Source of the DNA: Mesoterricola sediminis
GTDB taxonomy: Bacteria; Acidobacteriota; Holophagae; Holophagales; Holophagaceae
Reading direction: 5' to 3'
Assembly: GCF_030295425.1 (NCBI RefSeq)
Contig: NZ_AP027081.1
Span: 186,001-250,000, forward strand
Length of the DNA: 64,000 nucleotides
Made by a program: the position numbers and the translations under genes
The notes under the pieces: model-generated
What the model saw: only the letters and a program-made list of their open reading frames with translations
What the model was told of the DNA's origin: nothing
The model's database searches: none
Shown: positions 33,819 through 42,578 of the stretch, piece by piece
Layout: every line of letters begins with the position of its first letter
How positions within the stretch are numbered: position 1 is the stretch's first letter

Positions 33819-34870
33819 CGGAAGTCCTCCAGCTGAAGGAGGTGCCCCTTGGGCACGTCCCGTCCGAGGATACGCCCTTCCAGGAGGGGGAGCAGGCTGG
33901 GCGGCAGACCCGTGCCCGGGCGCAGAAGCATCGCCTGGTCGGCGGTGAAGGGGGTGCCGGCCTGGAGGTCGGCCGCCGCCACCAGGCTCTTCCGGGCCAC
34001 GACAGCGGTGTCCCGCTCGCAGGGGGCGGGCTCCTTGCGGCCGTGGCCGAGGGCGGCCTCCACGGTGCGGACGCCCCGCACCATCGCTGCGAGTTCATCC
34101 GGTTCCAGGGAGGCCGGCTGGTCCGGGCCCGGCAGGCGCCGGTCCAGGGTGAAGTGCTTCTCCAGGACGCAGGCCCCCAGGGCCACAGCGGCCAGCGGGA
34201 CCTCGAGGCCCTGGGTGTGGTCCGAGTAGCCGACGGGGACCTGGAAGGCGGCGCGGAGGGTGCCCATGGCCCGGAGGTTGGCGTCGGCGGGGGAGGTGGG
34301 GTAGGCGCTGACGCAGTGGAGGAGGGCCACGGGCGGGTCCCCGGCCTCCCGCAGGGCGGCGAGGGCGCGCTCCACTTCGCCGAGGGTGGCCATGCCCGTG
34401 GAGAGGAGGATGGGCCGCCCCTTGCGGGCGAGGTGGGCCAGGAAGGGCAGGTTGGTGATCTCCCCCGAGGGCACCTTGAAGGCGGGGAGGTCCAGGCGTT
34501 CCAGCAGGTCCGCGGAGGTCTCCTCGAAGGGCGTGGAGAGGAAGAGGATCCCGCGCTCCCGGCAGCGGGCCTGGAGGGCGCGGTGGGTCGCCTCGTCCAG
34601 CTCCAGCGCCCTGAGCATGGGCAGCTGGCCGCCCTCGTCCCCCGTGTTCCTGGCCTGGTACCGGGCCTTGGGCGCCTCCGCCGTCACGAGGCGGTCGGCC
34701 CTGAAGGTCTGGAACTTCACCGCGTCCGCGCCGGCCTCCGCCGCCGCGTCCACGAGGGCCAGGGCCTGGTCGAGGCGCCCGCCATGGTTGACGCCGGCCT
34801 CGGCGATCACGAAGCACGGGTGTCCTTCGCCCAGGGGGCGTCCGGCGATGACGATGGATTCGGAAGGCAT
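33815..34870 (-). CDS. Nonulosonic acid synthase (NeuB/LegI-like)
   Basis: A 351-residue synthase that condenses phosphoenolpyruvate with a six-carbon sugar to form a nine-carbon acid. The TIM-barrel part has FVIAEAGVNHGGRLDQALAL, GADAVKFQTF, STPFEETSADLLE, FKVPSGEITNLPFL, LLHCVSAYPTSPADANL and GYSDHTQG with metal-binding His residues. The C-terminal 60 residues form the antifreeze-like SAF domain (ARKSLVAAADLQAGTPFT). All core residues of the family appear present. Whether the product is sialic, legionaminic or another nonulosonate cannot be read, but the LegC-like aminotransferase favours a 5,7-diamino acid. Confidence 0.92.
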   Translation of the reverse strand: MPSESIVIAGRPLGEGHPCFVIAEAGVNHGGRLDQALALVDAAAEAGADAVKFQTFRADRLVTAEAPKARYQARNTGDEGGQLPMLRALELDEATHRALQARCRERGILFLSTPFEETSADLLERLDLPAFKVPSGEITNLPFLAHLARKGRPILLSTGMATLGEVERALAALREAGDPPVALLHCVSAYPTSPADANLRAMGTLRAAFQVPVGYSDHTQGLEVPLAAVALGACVLEKHFTLDRRLPGPDQPASLEPDELAAMVRGVRTVEAALGHGRKEPAPCERDTAVVARKSLVAAADLQAGTPFTADQAMLLRPGTGLPPSLLPLLEGRILGRDVPKGHLLQLEDFR

Positions 34871-34883
34871 GGGGGCTCCAGGG

Positions 34884-36680
34884 TCAGGGCGCGTCGAAGA
34901 GATGCATGTTCCGGTGCACCTCCTCCCGGGGGAGGAAGGGGGCCATGTCCTCGAGGGGACGGGACTCGAAGGTGCCGTCCTCGCGCCGGAAGGCCGAGGC
35001 CTTGGGGCTGATGGCCTGGGCAGGATCCACGGCCACCTCCGTGAGGCAGGGCCCCTCCTCGGCCAGGGCCTCGGCCAGGACGGTCGCGAGGGTCCGGTGG
35101 TCCGGGATGCGCCGGTAGGTCATGCCGTAGGCCGCCGCCAGCGCCCGGAAGTCCGGGCTGGCCACGCCGCTGGTGGCGTCGGCGCCCACGTAGAAGCCCT
35201 GGAAGAAGGCGTTCTGGGTGGCGCGGATGCTGGAGTAGCCTCCGTTGTTGAAGATGAAGATCTTGACCGGGAGGCGGTGGTGGCTGACCGTGAGGAGCTC
35301 CTGGATGTTGAGCTGCACGCTCCCGTCCCCCGTGACGAGCACGGTGCGCCGGCGGTCCCGGGCGATGCACGCGCCCACGGCGAGGGGCAGGTCCCAGCCC
35401 ATCGCGCCCCAGTTGGCGGTGACCACCGTGCGCTGGCCGCGCCGGACGCGGAAGGCCTGGTAGTGGCTCACGATGTCCATCCCATTGCCGGTGACCAGCA
35501 CATCGTCCGGCCCCATGGCCTCGGCGAGGCGGTCCATGAACACATAGGTGTTCACGAAGTCCTCCACCGCCAGGAACTCCGGCGCGAGGGCGGGATACCG
35601 GGCCTTCCAGTCGCGGCAGGCGACGCCCCACCGGGGGTCGGGCCGGAAGCCGCCAGCGGGCAGTTTGCGGAGGAGGGCGCGAAGGAAGGCGCCGATGTCG
35701 GCCTGGACGGCCAGCTCTCCGCGGATGGGCTGGTCGTGGAGCTGGCCCGGGTCGATGTCCACCAGGATCTTCCGGGCCCGGGGAGCGAAGGATTCCGTGG
35801 CGAAGCCGGCCTTGGCCACGCAGAGGCCGGAGGCCAGGCTCAGGATCAGGTCCGCGTTCTGGAGGGTGAAATTGGCCCGGCGCTGGCCCGCGGCCCCGAA
35901 GACCCCCATGTTGCCGGGGTGGTCCTCCCAGAGGAGGTCCTTGGCGCTGAAGGGCAGCACGACGGGGAACCCGGTCCGGTCCACCAGGTCCAGGAACTCG
36001 GTCTCGCAGCCGGCCCGGTGGATCCCGTTGCCCGCGAGGAGGAGGGGGCGCCGGCTCTCCTGGAGCATCGCCACCACCTGGTCCACCTGGGCCTCCAGGG
36101 CCGCCTGCGCCCCGGGGTCGTCGGGGGGCGGCTGGAAGCCCTCCAGGGCCTCGGGGTCGAGGAGGGCGCCCTGGACGTCCAGCGGGAGATCGAGCCAGAC
36201 GGGTCCGGGGCGGCCGTGGGTGGCCACGTGGAGGGCGTGCTCCAGCTCCCAGCGGATGCGGGCCGGGTCCATCACGGTGACCGCGTGCTTGGTGACGTGG
36301 CGGGCCAGGCCGACCACGTCGGCCTCCTGGGGTCCGAACTGGCGGATCTTCCCGTAGTCCGCGATGAGGTTCCGCCGGACCTGGCCGGAGAGGACGAGCA
36401 TGGGCGTGCTGTCGAACCAGGCCCCGACCACGCCGGAGAGGGCGTTCACGCCACCGGGGCCCACCGTGACGAGGCACACGCCTGGCCGGTTGGTGACCTT
36501 GGCCAGGCCCTCGGCGGCGATGGCGGCGGCCTGCTCGTGGTACGTGCACCAGTAGCGCAAACCCGGCTGCCTGCCCACCGAATCCAGGAGGTGCATGATG
36601 CCACCGCCGGAGACCAGGAAGATATCCCGGAGGCCCTGCTGGTCCAGGAAACGGGCGACGTAATCGGAGAGCTTCATCAT
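34884..36680 (-). CDS. TPP-dependent acetolactate-synthase-like enzyme in glycan locus
   Basis: A 598-residue thiamine pyrophosphate enzyme. The N-terminal PYR domain carries the catalytic Glu49 in CTYHEQAAAIAAEG, the middle domain binds a cofactor in this superfamily, and the C-terminal PP domain has the Mg-TPP motif GDGSVQLNIQELL through FIFNN. It is too close to sugar genes to be the housekeeping IlvB and no small regulatory subunit follows. Within sugar loci such enzymes include YerE, which transfers an acetyl group from pyruvate onto a 3-deoxy-4-keto-sugar to make a branched sugar. ATG at 36680 overlaps the SDR stop; an adjacent second ATG is equally possible. Confidence 0.85.
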   Translation of the reverse strand: MMKLSDYVARFLDQQGLRDIFLVSGGGIMHLLDSVGRQPGLRYWCTYHEQAAAIAAEGLAKVTNRPGVCLVTVGPGGVNALSGVVGAWFDSTPMLVLSGQVRRNLIADYGKIRQFGPQEADVVGLARHVTKHAVTVMDPARIRWELEHALHVATHGRPGPVWLDLPLDVQGALLDPEALEGFQPPPDDPGAQAALEAQVDQVVAMLQESRRPLLLAGNGIHRAGCETEFLDLVDRTGFPVVLPFSAKDLLWEDHPGNMGVFGAAGQRRANFTLQNADLILSLASGLCVAKAGFATESFAPRARKILVDIDPGQLHDQPIRGELAVQADIGAFLRALLRKLPAGGFRPDPRWGVACRDWKARYPALAPEFLAVEDFVNTYVFMDRLAEAMGPDDVLVTGNGMDIVSHYQAFRVRRGQRTVVTANWGAMGWDLPLAVGACIARDRRRTVLVTGDGSVQLNIQELLTVSHHRLPVKIFIFNNGGYSSIRATQNAFFQGFYVGADATSGVASPDFRALAAAYGMTYRRIPDHRTLATVLAEALAEEGPCLTEVAVDPAQAISPKASAFRREDGTFESRPLEDMAPFLPREEVHRNMHLFDAP

Positions 36681-37720
36681 GACGGGCGGGCTCCTGAAGC
36701 CGCATGCCAGGCCGCGGTCTTCCGGACGGCGTCGGCCAGGGGCGTCCAGGGCTCCAGGCCCAGGCGGGTGCGGGCGTTGTGGATGGAGGGCACGTACCAG
36801 TCGGGGAGCGCCCCGGGGAGGGGTGCGCGGGCCACCTGGATCCCCGCCCCGGGGGCGAGGGTCCCTTCCACGGTCCGCGCCAGGTCGAGGATCGAAAGGT
36901 CCGCGTCGCTTCCCACGTGGAAGACGCCGCCGGGGGCCCGGGCGTAGAGGCTCCAGAGCCAGGCCGCCAAGTCGGCCGCGTACAAATACGACCGGCGGGG
37001 GGTGCCGTCGCCTTGGATGACCAGGGGCCGGCCCCGGAGGGCGTCCCGGATGAAGTTGCCGATGGCGAAGTTGGCGTCGAGCTTCAAGTGCGGGCCGACG
37101 AAGGCGAAGCCGCGCGCCAGGACGGCCTGGGCCTGGTGTTCCCGCGCCCAGGCGGAGAACAGGTGCTCCACCATCCGCTTGGCCTGGCCGTAGGCGGTGC
37201 CGGGCTCGGGGGTGGGGGCGGCCCGCTCCTCGTCCTCCGGGATCGGGCCGCCTCGCCGCGCGCCGGGCCCGTAGACCGCGCCGCTGCTCGTGAACAGCAG
37301 GCGCCGGGCCCCGCTTCCCTCCGCGAAGTCGAGCAGGCGCAGGGCACCCTCGAGGCTCCGGCGCACATGGTCGATCGGGGGTTCGGTGCCAACGGCCGCG
37401 TGGATCAGGCCATGGAAGGTGCCCGCCGGGGGACGGAAATCCGTCAATGAACCTTGCATTGCGACGAGGCCGGGGGCCTCGGCCAGATGGGGGAAGCGGG
37501 CCCGCCAGGCCTCCGGGTCCCGGAGGGTCAGGTGGAGTTCGGTCCGGAGCCCCAGGCGCCGGCGGATCCAGGCGAAGCTCTCCACGAGCCAGGTGCCGAA
37601 GAAGCCGGAGCCGCCGGTGACGAGGATCCGCGCATCCGCGACCTCCGCCCACAGGGGTTCGGTGCGGGCGAGGATGGCCTCCAGGTCCGGGGCGGGAAGG
37701 GGGGGGGCGGGGGTCGGCAT
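36677..37720 (-). CDS. NAD-dependent epimerase/dehydratase (first gene of reverse operon)
   Basis: A 347-residue extended SDR with ILVTGGSGFFGTWLVESF near residue 33, FTSSGAVYGPGARRGG, the active-site YGQAKRMVEHL (YxxxK), and the product-site segment RRSYLYAADLAAWLWSLY. It resembles the dTDP/CDP-sugar 4,6-dehydratase or 4-reductase class without a decisive motif. As the promoter-proximal gene it is coupled by ATGA to the TPP enzyme; a ketosugar reductase partner of a YerE/YerF type pair is one reading. The start is an ATG at 37720 after a 143-bp gap shared with the divergent glycosyltransferase gene. Confidence 0.8.
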   Translation of the reverse strand: MPTPAPPLPAPDLEAILARTEPLWAEVADARILVTGGSGFFGTWLVESFAWIRRRLGLRTELHLTLRDPEAWRARFPHLAEAPGLVAMQGSLTDFRPPAGTFHGLIHAAVGTEPPIDHVRRSLEGALRLLDFAEGSGARRLLFTSSGAVYGPGARRGGPIPEDEERAAPTPEPGTAYGQAKRMVEHLFSAWAREHQAQAVLARGFAFVGPHLKLDANFAIGNFIRDALRGRPLVIQGDGTPRRSYLYAADLAAWLWSLYARAPGGVFHVGSDADLSILDLARTVEGTLAPGAGIQVARAPLPGALPDWYVPSIHNARTRLGLEPWTPLADAVRKTAAWHAASGARPS

Positions 37721-37802
37721 GGGTGTGGGACGGGCGAGGGAAGGGGCTGGCCCGTCAACTTGTTGGGCCTTTCGGTGGAGACTATTGCAATATTCCTGCC
37801 CG

Positions 37803-37832
37803 TTCAGCCTTGGACCGAATCTTGCCTAGCAT
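37803..37832 (+). promoter_or_regulatory. Predicted promoter for the 37864-40124 glycosyltransferase pair
   Basis: TTCAGC at 37803-37808 and TAGCAT at 37827-37832, spacer 18 bp, 31 bp before the start codon. The -10 hexamer and spacing equal those of the promoter at 12714. The divergent reverse operon must start within the remaining 80 bp toward 37721, but I see no clear hexamer pair for it. Confidence 0.45.
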
Positions 37833-37863
37833 CCTCCGTGCGCCCGCGCGAACCGAGGATTCC

Positions 37864-39126
37864 ATGACACCCCGTCTCAGTGTTGTCCTGCCCGCCTACA
37901 ACCGATCCCGCTGGATGCGGGAGGCCGTGGAAAGCGTCCTGGAGCCCGGCCTCGACTGCGAGGTGGTGGTGCTCGACAATGGGTCCTCCGACGATACCTG
38001 GGAAATCCTGACCCAGTGGGCCGCCCGCGAGCCCCGGTTGCGCCCGATGCGGTGGGAGACCAACCGGGCCGGGGAGGCCTACCCCGCCCTGCTGGAAGCG
38101 GCGCGGGGGGAGTACGTCAACTTCTTCGCCGACGACGACGTCATGCTTCCCGGGGGCCTGGCGCGGAAAATGGCCATCCTGGACGCCCACCCCGAGCTGG
38201 GCCTGGTCTTCACCCCCGTGCGCCAGATGGACGCGGCGGGCGCCGACCAGGGCGAAGGCGCCTGGAGCGTCGCGGCGGAGGCGGACGTCCTCGACGGGCG
38301 GGACTTCTTCCCGCCCCTGGTCATCGCCAACTTCATCGCCATGCCCTGCGCCATGTTCCGCAAAGCCGTGGCGCCGCCCTCCGGCCCGCTGGGAGACCCG
38401 GCCTTCAGCCCCTTCGGGGACTGGCAGTTCTGGCTGGAGATGGCGCGGCGCACCCGCTTCGGGTTCCTGCGCGAGGCCTCCGCCCGGATCCGCCTCCACG
38501 CGTCCCAGGTGACCACCACCCACGGCATCGGCCTGGGGCTCTATCCCGAGACCTACCTTCGGGTCTGGCGGCACTGGATGCTGGACGCGGCGCCCCCCTT
38601 CATCCCCACCTCCCGGGCCTTCGAGGTGATGGCGGGCAACTTGGCGGGCTTCCTCCGGGCCTGTCATGGCGACGACCGCGACCAGGTGATGGCCGGCCTC
38701 CAGAGGCTGCTCGAGCTTCAGAAGGAACAGGCGCGGCGGCTGGAGCGGGAGGCGGGGCCGGGCGGCGTGGAGGCGTTCTGGGCGCGGATCGACGATCCGG
38801 ACGGCCTGCCCCGTGCGGCGGTGCGGGCCTACCTGCGGGCCTTCGCGCCCGGGGACCCGGTGATCCTTGTCCTCTCCACCCGCACCGAGGGCGGGAGCCA
38901 GCCCATCCAGGACGCGGTGGTGGAGGTGGCGCGGGATCTGGGCCTGGAGGCCATCCCCGATGTCGCCATCATTGACCGGGACGCGGACCTCCTGGAGCTC
39001 CTGCGCGCCTGCGCCCACGTCCAGCAGATCCCGCGCGGGCCCGCCAGCGGGGACGCCTTCGAGGGCGAGGCCGGCGAACGGTTCGCCGGCGCGTGGATGA
39101 CCGCCTCGGCGGAGGAGGGACGATGA
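37864..39126 (+). CDS. Family 2 glycosyltransferase
   Basis: A 420-residue protein. The GT-A domain opens LSVVLPAYNRSRWMREAVES and has LDNGSSDDTWEIL and FFADDDVMLPGG (DXD-type metal site). After about residue 330 an extra alpha/beta segment begins AYLRAFAPGDPVILVLSTRT. A similar segment occurs in the next gene's product. The ATG at 37864 is the first consistent with the domain; upstream in-frame codons are in the promoter region. It is coupled by ATGA to the following gene. Acceptor and donor are unknown; placement inside the nonulosonate locus suggests assembly of the same surface glycan. Confidence 0.87.
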   Translation: MTPRLSVVLPAYNRSRWMREAVESVLEPGLDCEVVVLDNGSSDDTWEILTQWAAREPRLRPMRWETNRAGEAYPALLEAARGEYVNFFADDDVMLPGGLARKMAILDAHPELGLVFTPVRQMDAAGADQGEGAWSVAAEADVLDGRDFFPPLVIANFIAMPCAMFRKAVAPPSGPLGDPAFSPFGDWQFWLEMARRTRFGFLREASARIRLHASQVTTTHGIGLGLYPETYLRVWRHWMLDAAPPFIPTSRAFEVMAGNLAGFLRACHGDDRDQVMAGLQRLLELQKEQARRLEREAGPGGVEAFWARIDDPDGLPRAAVRAYLRAFAPGDPVILVLSTRTEGGSQPIQDAVVEVARDLGLEAIPDVAIIDRDADLLELLRACAHVQQIPRGPASGDAFEGEAGERFAGAWMTASAEEGR

Positions 39127-40124
39127 TTCCGAAGCTGCTGCACCTGATCTGGGTCGGCGACGAATCCAGGCGCCCCGAAGCCTGCATCCGCTCGTGGGCG
39201 GACCATCATCCGGACTGGACGGTCCGGGTCTGGGACAACCAGGACCTCCAGGCCCGCGCCTGGATCAACGCGGCCCACATGCGGGCCATGGCCGCCAAGG
39301 AATGGAACGGGGTCGCCGACATGATGCGCTGGGAGATCCTGCACGCCGAGGGGGGGGTCCTGGTGGACGCCGACAGCCTCTGCCTCCGCCCCCTGCCCGA
39401 ATGGCTGCTGACCTGCGAGGCCTTCGCCTGCTGGGAGAACGAGCTGGTCCGGCCCGGCCTGATCGCCGCGGGCTATTTCGGAACGGTGCCCGGGACCCCC
39501 TTCCTCGCGGACCTGATCGAAGGCATCCGCGCCCGGCCCACGGTGGTGGACCGGATGGCCTGGGAGACCGTGGGGCCCCAGTACCTGACGGACACCTGGC
39601 GGCGGCTCGCCTACGCGAACCTGACGATCCTGCCCAGCCACTTCTTCCTCCCGCAGCACTTCACCGGGGCCCGGTACACCGGTCCCGGGCCGGTCTACGC
39701 GCGGCAGGCCTGGGGCTCGACCCTCGGCACCTACGATTCGCTGGCGGCGGGCTTCCCGGAGCCGGCGGCCTGCGCCTTCCTCCACGAGCCCGATTTCGCC
39801 GGGGCCGGGTGGGCCGAGGTCCTGTTGAGCTACTTCGAGGCCTTCGCGCCGGCGGACCCGGTGGCCCTGGTGTTCGTCACCGCCGGGGCGGCCGAGGCCG
39901 CGGAAGCCCGGGCGCGCGTCCAGGATCTGGTCACCCGGACCGGCCGCGCCCAGGTTCCCCCGGTCTACGTGGCGGGCGGGCCAACCGCCTTCGTGGACCA
40001 CCTCGCCCGCTTTCCCCGGGCCTCGTGGATTCCCAAGGCCAGCGGCGAGGGCGGCGGCCTCCGCGGCACCCTGGGCCGTCGCCTGGCCGATGCCCGCCGC
40101 CGGCTCACCGGCCCCCGGGGCTGA
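39123..40124 (+). CDS. GT32-like glycosyltransferase (DXD sugar-binding family)
   Basis: A 333-residue protein of the capsular/mannosyl transferase type with DXD motif. The signature IPKLLHLIWVGDESRRPEAC, the WTVRVWDNQD strand, and ADMMRWEILHAEGGVLVDAD with the DXD (VDADS) are all present. After about residue 245 it carries the segment SYFEAFAPADPVALVFVTAG, which parallels the tail of the preceding GT2 protein. It ends three bases before the stop of the convergent small membrane protein gene. GT32 members often add galactose or mannose to O-antigen or capsule; the specificity here is not known. Confidence 0.87.
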   Translation: MIPKLLHLIWVGDESRRPEACIRSWADHHPDWTVRVWDNQDLQARAWINAAHMRAMAAKEWNGVADMMRWEILHAEGGVLVDADSLCLRPLPEWLLTCEAFACWENELVRPGLIAAGYFGTVPGTPFLADLIEGIRARPTVVDRMAWETVGPQYLTDTWRRLAYANLTILPSHFFLPQHFTGARYTGPGPVYARQAWGSTLGTYDSLAAGFPEPAACAFLHEPDFAGAGWAEVLLSYFEAFAPADPVALVFVTAGAAEAAEARARVQDLVTRTGRAQVPPVYVAGGPTAFVDHLARFPRASWIPKASGEGGGLRGTLGRRLADARRRLTGPRG

Positions 40125-40127
40125 GGG

Positions 40128-40523
40128 CTACCGCGCGTCCATCCAGGGGCGGCTGACGGTCTTGTCCGTGTCCAGCGTGAAGCTGTAGGCCCCGTAGAGG
40201 TCCACCTTGCGGCTGTAGTTCAGGCGGATGGTGCAGGTGCCGCCGCTGCGGTCGCCCGTCACCTTCACGTCGATGGCGCCCTTCTGCAGGGCTTCGGGGA
40301 TCTCCAGCTCGACGGCCTTGGCCCGGATCTGCTGCTCGATGCCCGGGGCGTTGAGGAAGGCGGCCCGGGAGCCCAGGTCCTCGGCGGCCCGGGTGAGCTC
40401 GTTGTTGGCGTAGAAGACGGGGACGACCTTGGCGGCCACGGCGGCGAGCAGGATGAAGACCAGGAGGGAGACGATGCAGCCGATCTTCCCTTCGCCCCGT
40501 TCATGCGTTCGTGTGGTGGTCAT
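40128..40523 (-). CDS. Small membrane-anchored protein (DUF4845-like)
   Basis: A 131-residue protein with a short basic N-terminus, one membrane segment (IGCIVSLLVFILLAAVAAKV) and an extracytoplasmic domain of about 95 residues with alternating strands. The segment VVPVFYANNELTRAAEDLG resembles DUF4845-type proteins, which look like pilin-like or anchor proteins. It is the last gene of the reverse cluster after the PEGA/PDZ gene, 15 bp away. Function is not known. Confidence 0.7.
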   Translation of the reverse strand: MTTTRTHERGEGKIGCIVSLLVFILLAAVAAKVVPVFYANNELTRAAEDLGSRAAFLNAPGIEQQIRAKAVELEIPEALQKGAIDVKVTGDRSGGTCTIRLNYSRKVDLYGAYSFTLDTDKTVSRPWMDAR

Positions 40524-40538
40524 GGGGTTCCTTTCGGA

Positions 40539-42578
40539 TCAGGGTTGGAGGTCCTGCAGGGCCTGGCGGGCCAGGGGGGCCAGCAGGGGCCCGTCGGGGC
40601 CGAAGAGGGTGGCCTGGGGGTATTTCAGCGCCTGGTTGAAGCTCTGGATCGCTTCGGTGAGGTAGACGTTGCCCATGCGCAGGAGGCAGACGCCCGTGTA
40701 GTAGTCGAGGGTGCCCTGGCTGACGCCGCGCACGCCGGTCATGCGGGCGTCCCTGAGCACCTCCAGGGCCTTGTCGTAGGCCCGGAAGTGCATGAGCGCC
40801 AGCGCCTGCTGGAGGCGGAACAGGGCCGCCTCGTCGCCCTGGGCGCCGAGGTAGCGGAGGCGGAGATCGGAGAGCACCATCGGATAGCAGAGGTCCGCCG
40901 CCTGGACCGGAAGCTCCCGGGCCTGGAGCTGGACAGCCAGTTTGACGGGAGCCTCCCCCTGGCTGACGGTGATCTGGCCCCCCTTGGCCTCGGCCAGGGC
41001 GGTCTGCCATTCCGCGACGGTGCGGAGGGGCTTGCCGCCGGCCTCCACCAGGGTGCGCCCGGGCTTGATGCCCGCCTTCTGGGCGGCCGCGTCGGCCTGC
41101 AGCACGAAGGGGCCTTCGGGCATGTCCACGAGGACGAGGCCGGCCCAGGGCTCCCACAGGGCCAGGGGCCGCTCCATGCGCGCCACGAGGGCGCCGAGGG
41201 GATCGTGTTCGAGGGGCTTGACGACGATGCGCTCCTCCTCGCCGCCCAGGGTCGAGAGGACCAGTTCCACCTGGTGCACGGGCCTGCCGGGCACGGGCCG
41301 GGCCCAGAGGAGGAGTTCGGCGTCCTTCGCGGCGCGCACGCGGGCCAGGCAGTCCCGGGAGGATTCGCCCTTCGCCGCGGGGAGGAAGGCGACCTCCTTG
41401 AGGCGGGCGCCCAGGTCCGAGAGCATGCCGAGGATGCGGGCGCGCCCCGCGAACTCCTCGTTCCCCTCGAAGCCTGCGTAGGCGAGCCGGGCCTTGGGCC
41501 GGGCCTGGACGGTGACCGCCTTGCCCTCGCCGACCTCGATCCGCTGGGTGTAGCTGCCCGTGGGGTACCGCACCTGGAGGTCGAAGGTCTGGGCGCAGAC
41601 CTGGAGATCCTGGACGGGCACGCGGCCCATGTCCATGCCGCCGAGGAAGAGCTGGCCGCCCGGGGCCTGGCTCAGCACCGTCAGGCTCCCCCGGGAGGGT
41701 TCCAGCTTCACGGGGTCCATGTCGTGGTCGGCGAAGGGCGTCGTCCAGCCCTCCCCGATCTCGATGCGGCGGGTGCGGTGGCAGGCCAGGCGCACCTCCA
41801 GGAGGTGCTTGCCGGGGCCCAGCTCGGCGAGGCGGAAGCCCTCGCTGAGCTGCTCGGGCTTCACCCCGGTCCGGTCGGCCAGGTAGCTGAGGGCGGCCGG
41901 GACCTGCCCCCGGGTGACGCCCCGGAGCTTGCCGTCCACGAGGAGTTCGGCCCCGGCCGGGGTGGTGAAGACCGTGACCACGGAGGAGGTCCGGGCGAGC
42001 TTGAACTCCACGGGCCGGGTCTCCTTGGCCGCGATCTCGACCCGGGCGTCCTGGGGCTGGAAGCCGATGCGCGCGTAGGCCAGGGTGTGGGGCCCCGGGG
42101 TCAGGTGCTGCAGCCCGCCCTCGGCGCGCCGGGGCCGGCCGTCCACGGTCAGGATCCCGTCGGGGGGCTCCAGGGCCAGCTTGACCCGGCCGAACTTCTG
42201 GGCCCGGAGACCGTCGAAGGCGGTCTGCAGGCGCCGGTTGGAGACGGTGCGGTCGATCTCGTAGTCGGGGTCCAGGTCGAGGAGGGCCTCCAGGCGGCGG
42301 GCGGCCTGGGCCTGCTTGCCGGGGATCCGGTCGTCGAGGACGGCCATCCAGTTGTAGGCCTCGCAGAGGATCCGGGTCCAGCCCTCGTCCAGGGTCTTCG
42401 CCGAGGGCTCGAGGGCCGCCAGGATGGCCTCGAAGCGGGCCGCGGCGCCGTCCCGGTCCCCCTGGGTCGCCCACAGGGCCTTGGCGGTCTGGAGGTTGTC
42501 CTTGAGGGCGGGATCCTGGGCCCGCAGGCCCGGCTGGACGCACAGGAGGGTGGCGAGGAGGAGGGCGCGTCGCATCAT
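40539..42578 (-). CDS. PEGA- and PDZ-domain exported TPR protein
   Basis: A 679-residue exported protein. A signal peptide (MMRRALLLATLLCVQPGLRA) precedes a helical TPR-like region, then PEGA-type beta modules (VKLALEPPDGILTVDGRPRR and VVTVFTTPAGAELLVDGKLR). A middle domain follows, and around residues 500-580 a PDZ-like domain (AQKAGIKPGRTLVEAGGKPL). The C-terminus is helical with TPR spacing (RLQQALALMHFRAYDKALEV). PEGA domains are found in surface and cell-wall associated proteins. The start ATG overlaps the stop of the upstream gene. No enzymatic motif is seen; a scaffold role in the envelope is inferred. Confidence 0.8.
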   Translation of the reverse strand: MMRRALLLATLLCVQPGLRAQDPALKDNLQTAKALWATQGDRDGAAARFEAILAALEPSAKTLDEGWTRILCEAYNWMAVLDDRIPGKQAQAARRLEALLDLDPDYEIDRTVSNRRLQTAFDGLRAQKFGRVKLALEPPDGILTVDGRPRRAEGGLQHLTPGPHTLAYARIGFQPQDARVEIAAKETRPVEFKLARTSSVVTVFTTPAGAELLVDGKLRGVTRGQVPAALSYLADRTGVKPEQLSEGFRLAELGPGKHLLEVRLACHRTRRIEIGEGWTTPFADHDMDPVKLEPSRGSLTVLSQAPGGQLFLGGMDMGRVPVQDLQVCAQTFDLQVRYPTGSYTQRIEVGEGKAVTVQARPKARLAYAGFEGNEEFAGRARILGMLSDLGARLKEVAFLPAAKGESSRDCLARVRAAKDAELLLWARPVPGRPVHQVELVLSTLGGEEERIVVKPLEHDPLGALVARMERPLALWEPWAGLVLVDMPEGPFVLQADAAAQKAGIKPGRTLVEAGGKPLRTVAEWQTALAEAKGGQITVSQGEAPVKLAVQLQARELPVQAADLCYPMVLSDLRLRYLGAQGDEAALFRLQQALALMHFRAYDKALEVLRDARMTGVRGVSQGTLDYYTGVCLLRMGNVYLTEAIQSFNQALKYPQATLFGPDGPLLAPLARQALQDLQP

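Noticed and set aside
34884-36680. Annotation as housekeeping acetolactate synthase IlvB
   Set aside because: It lies inside a sugar operon with no IlvN/H regulatory subunit or other branched-chain amino acid genes.
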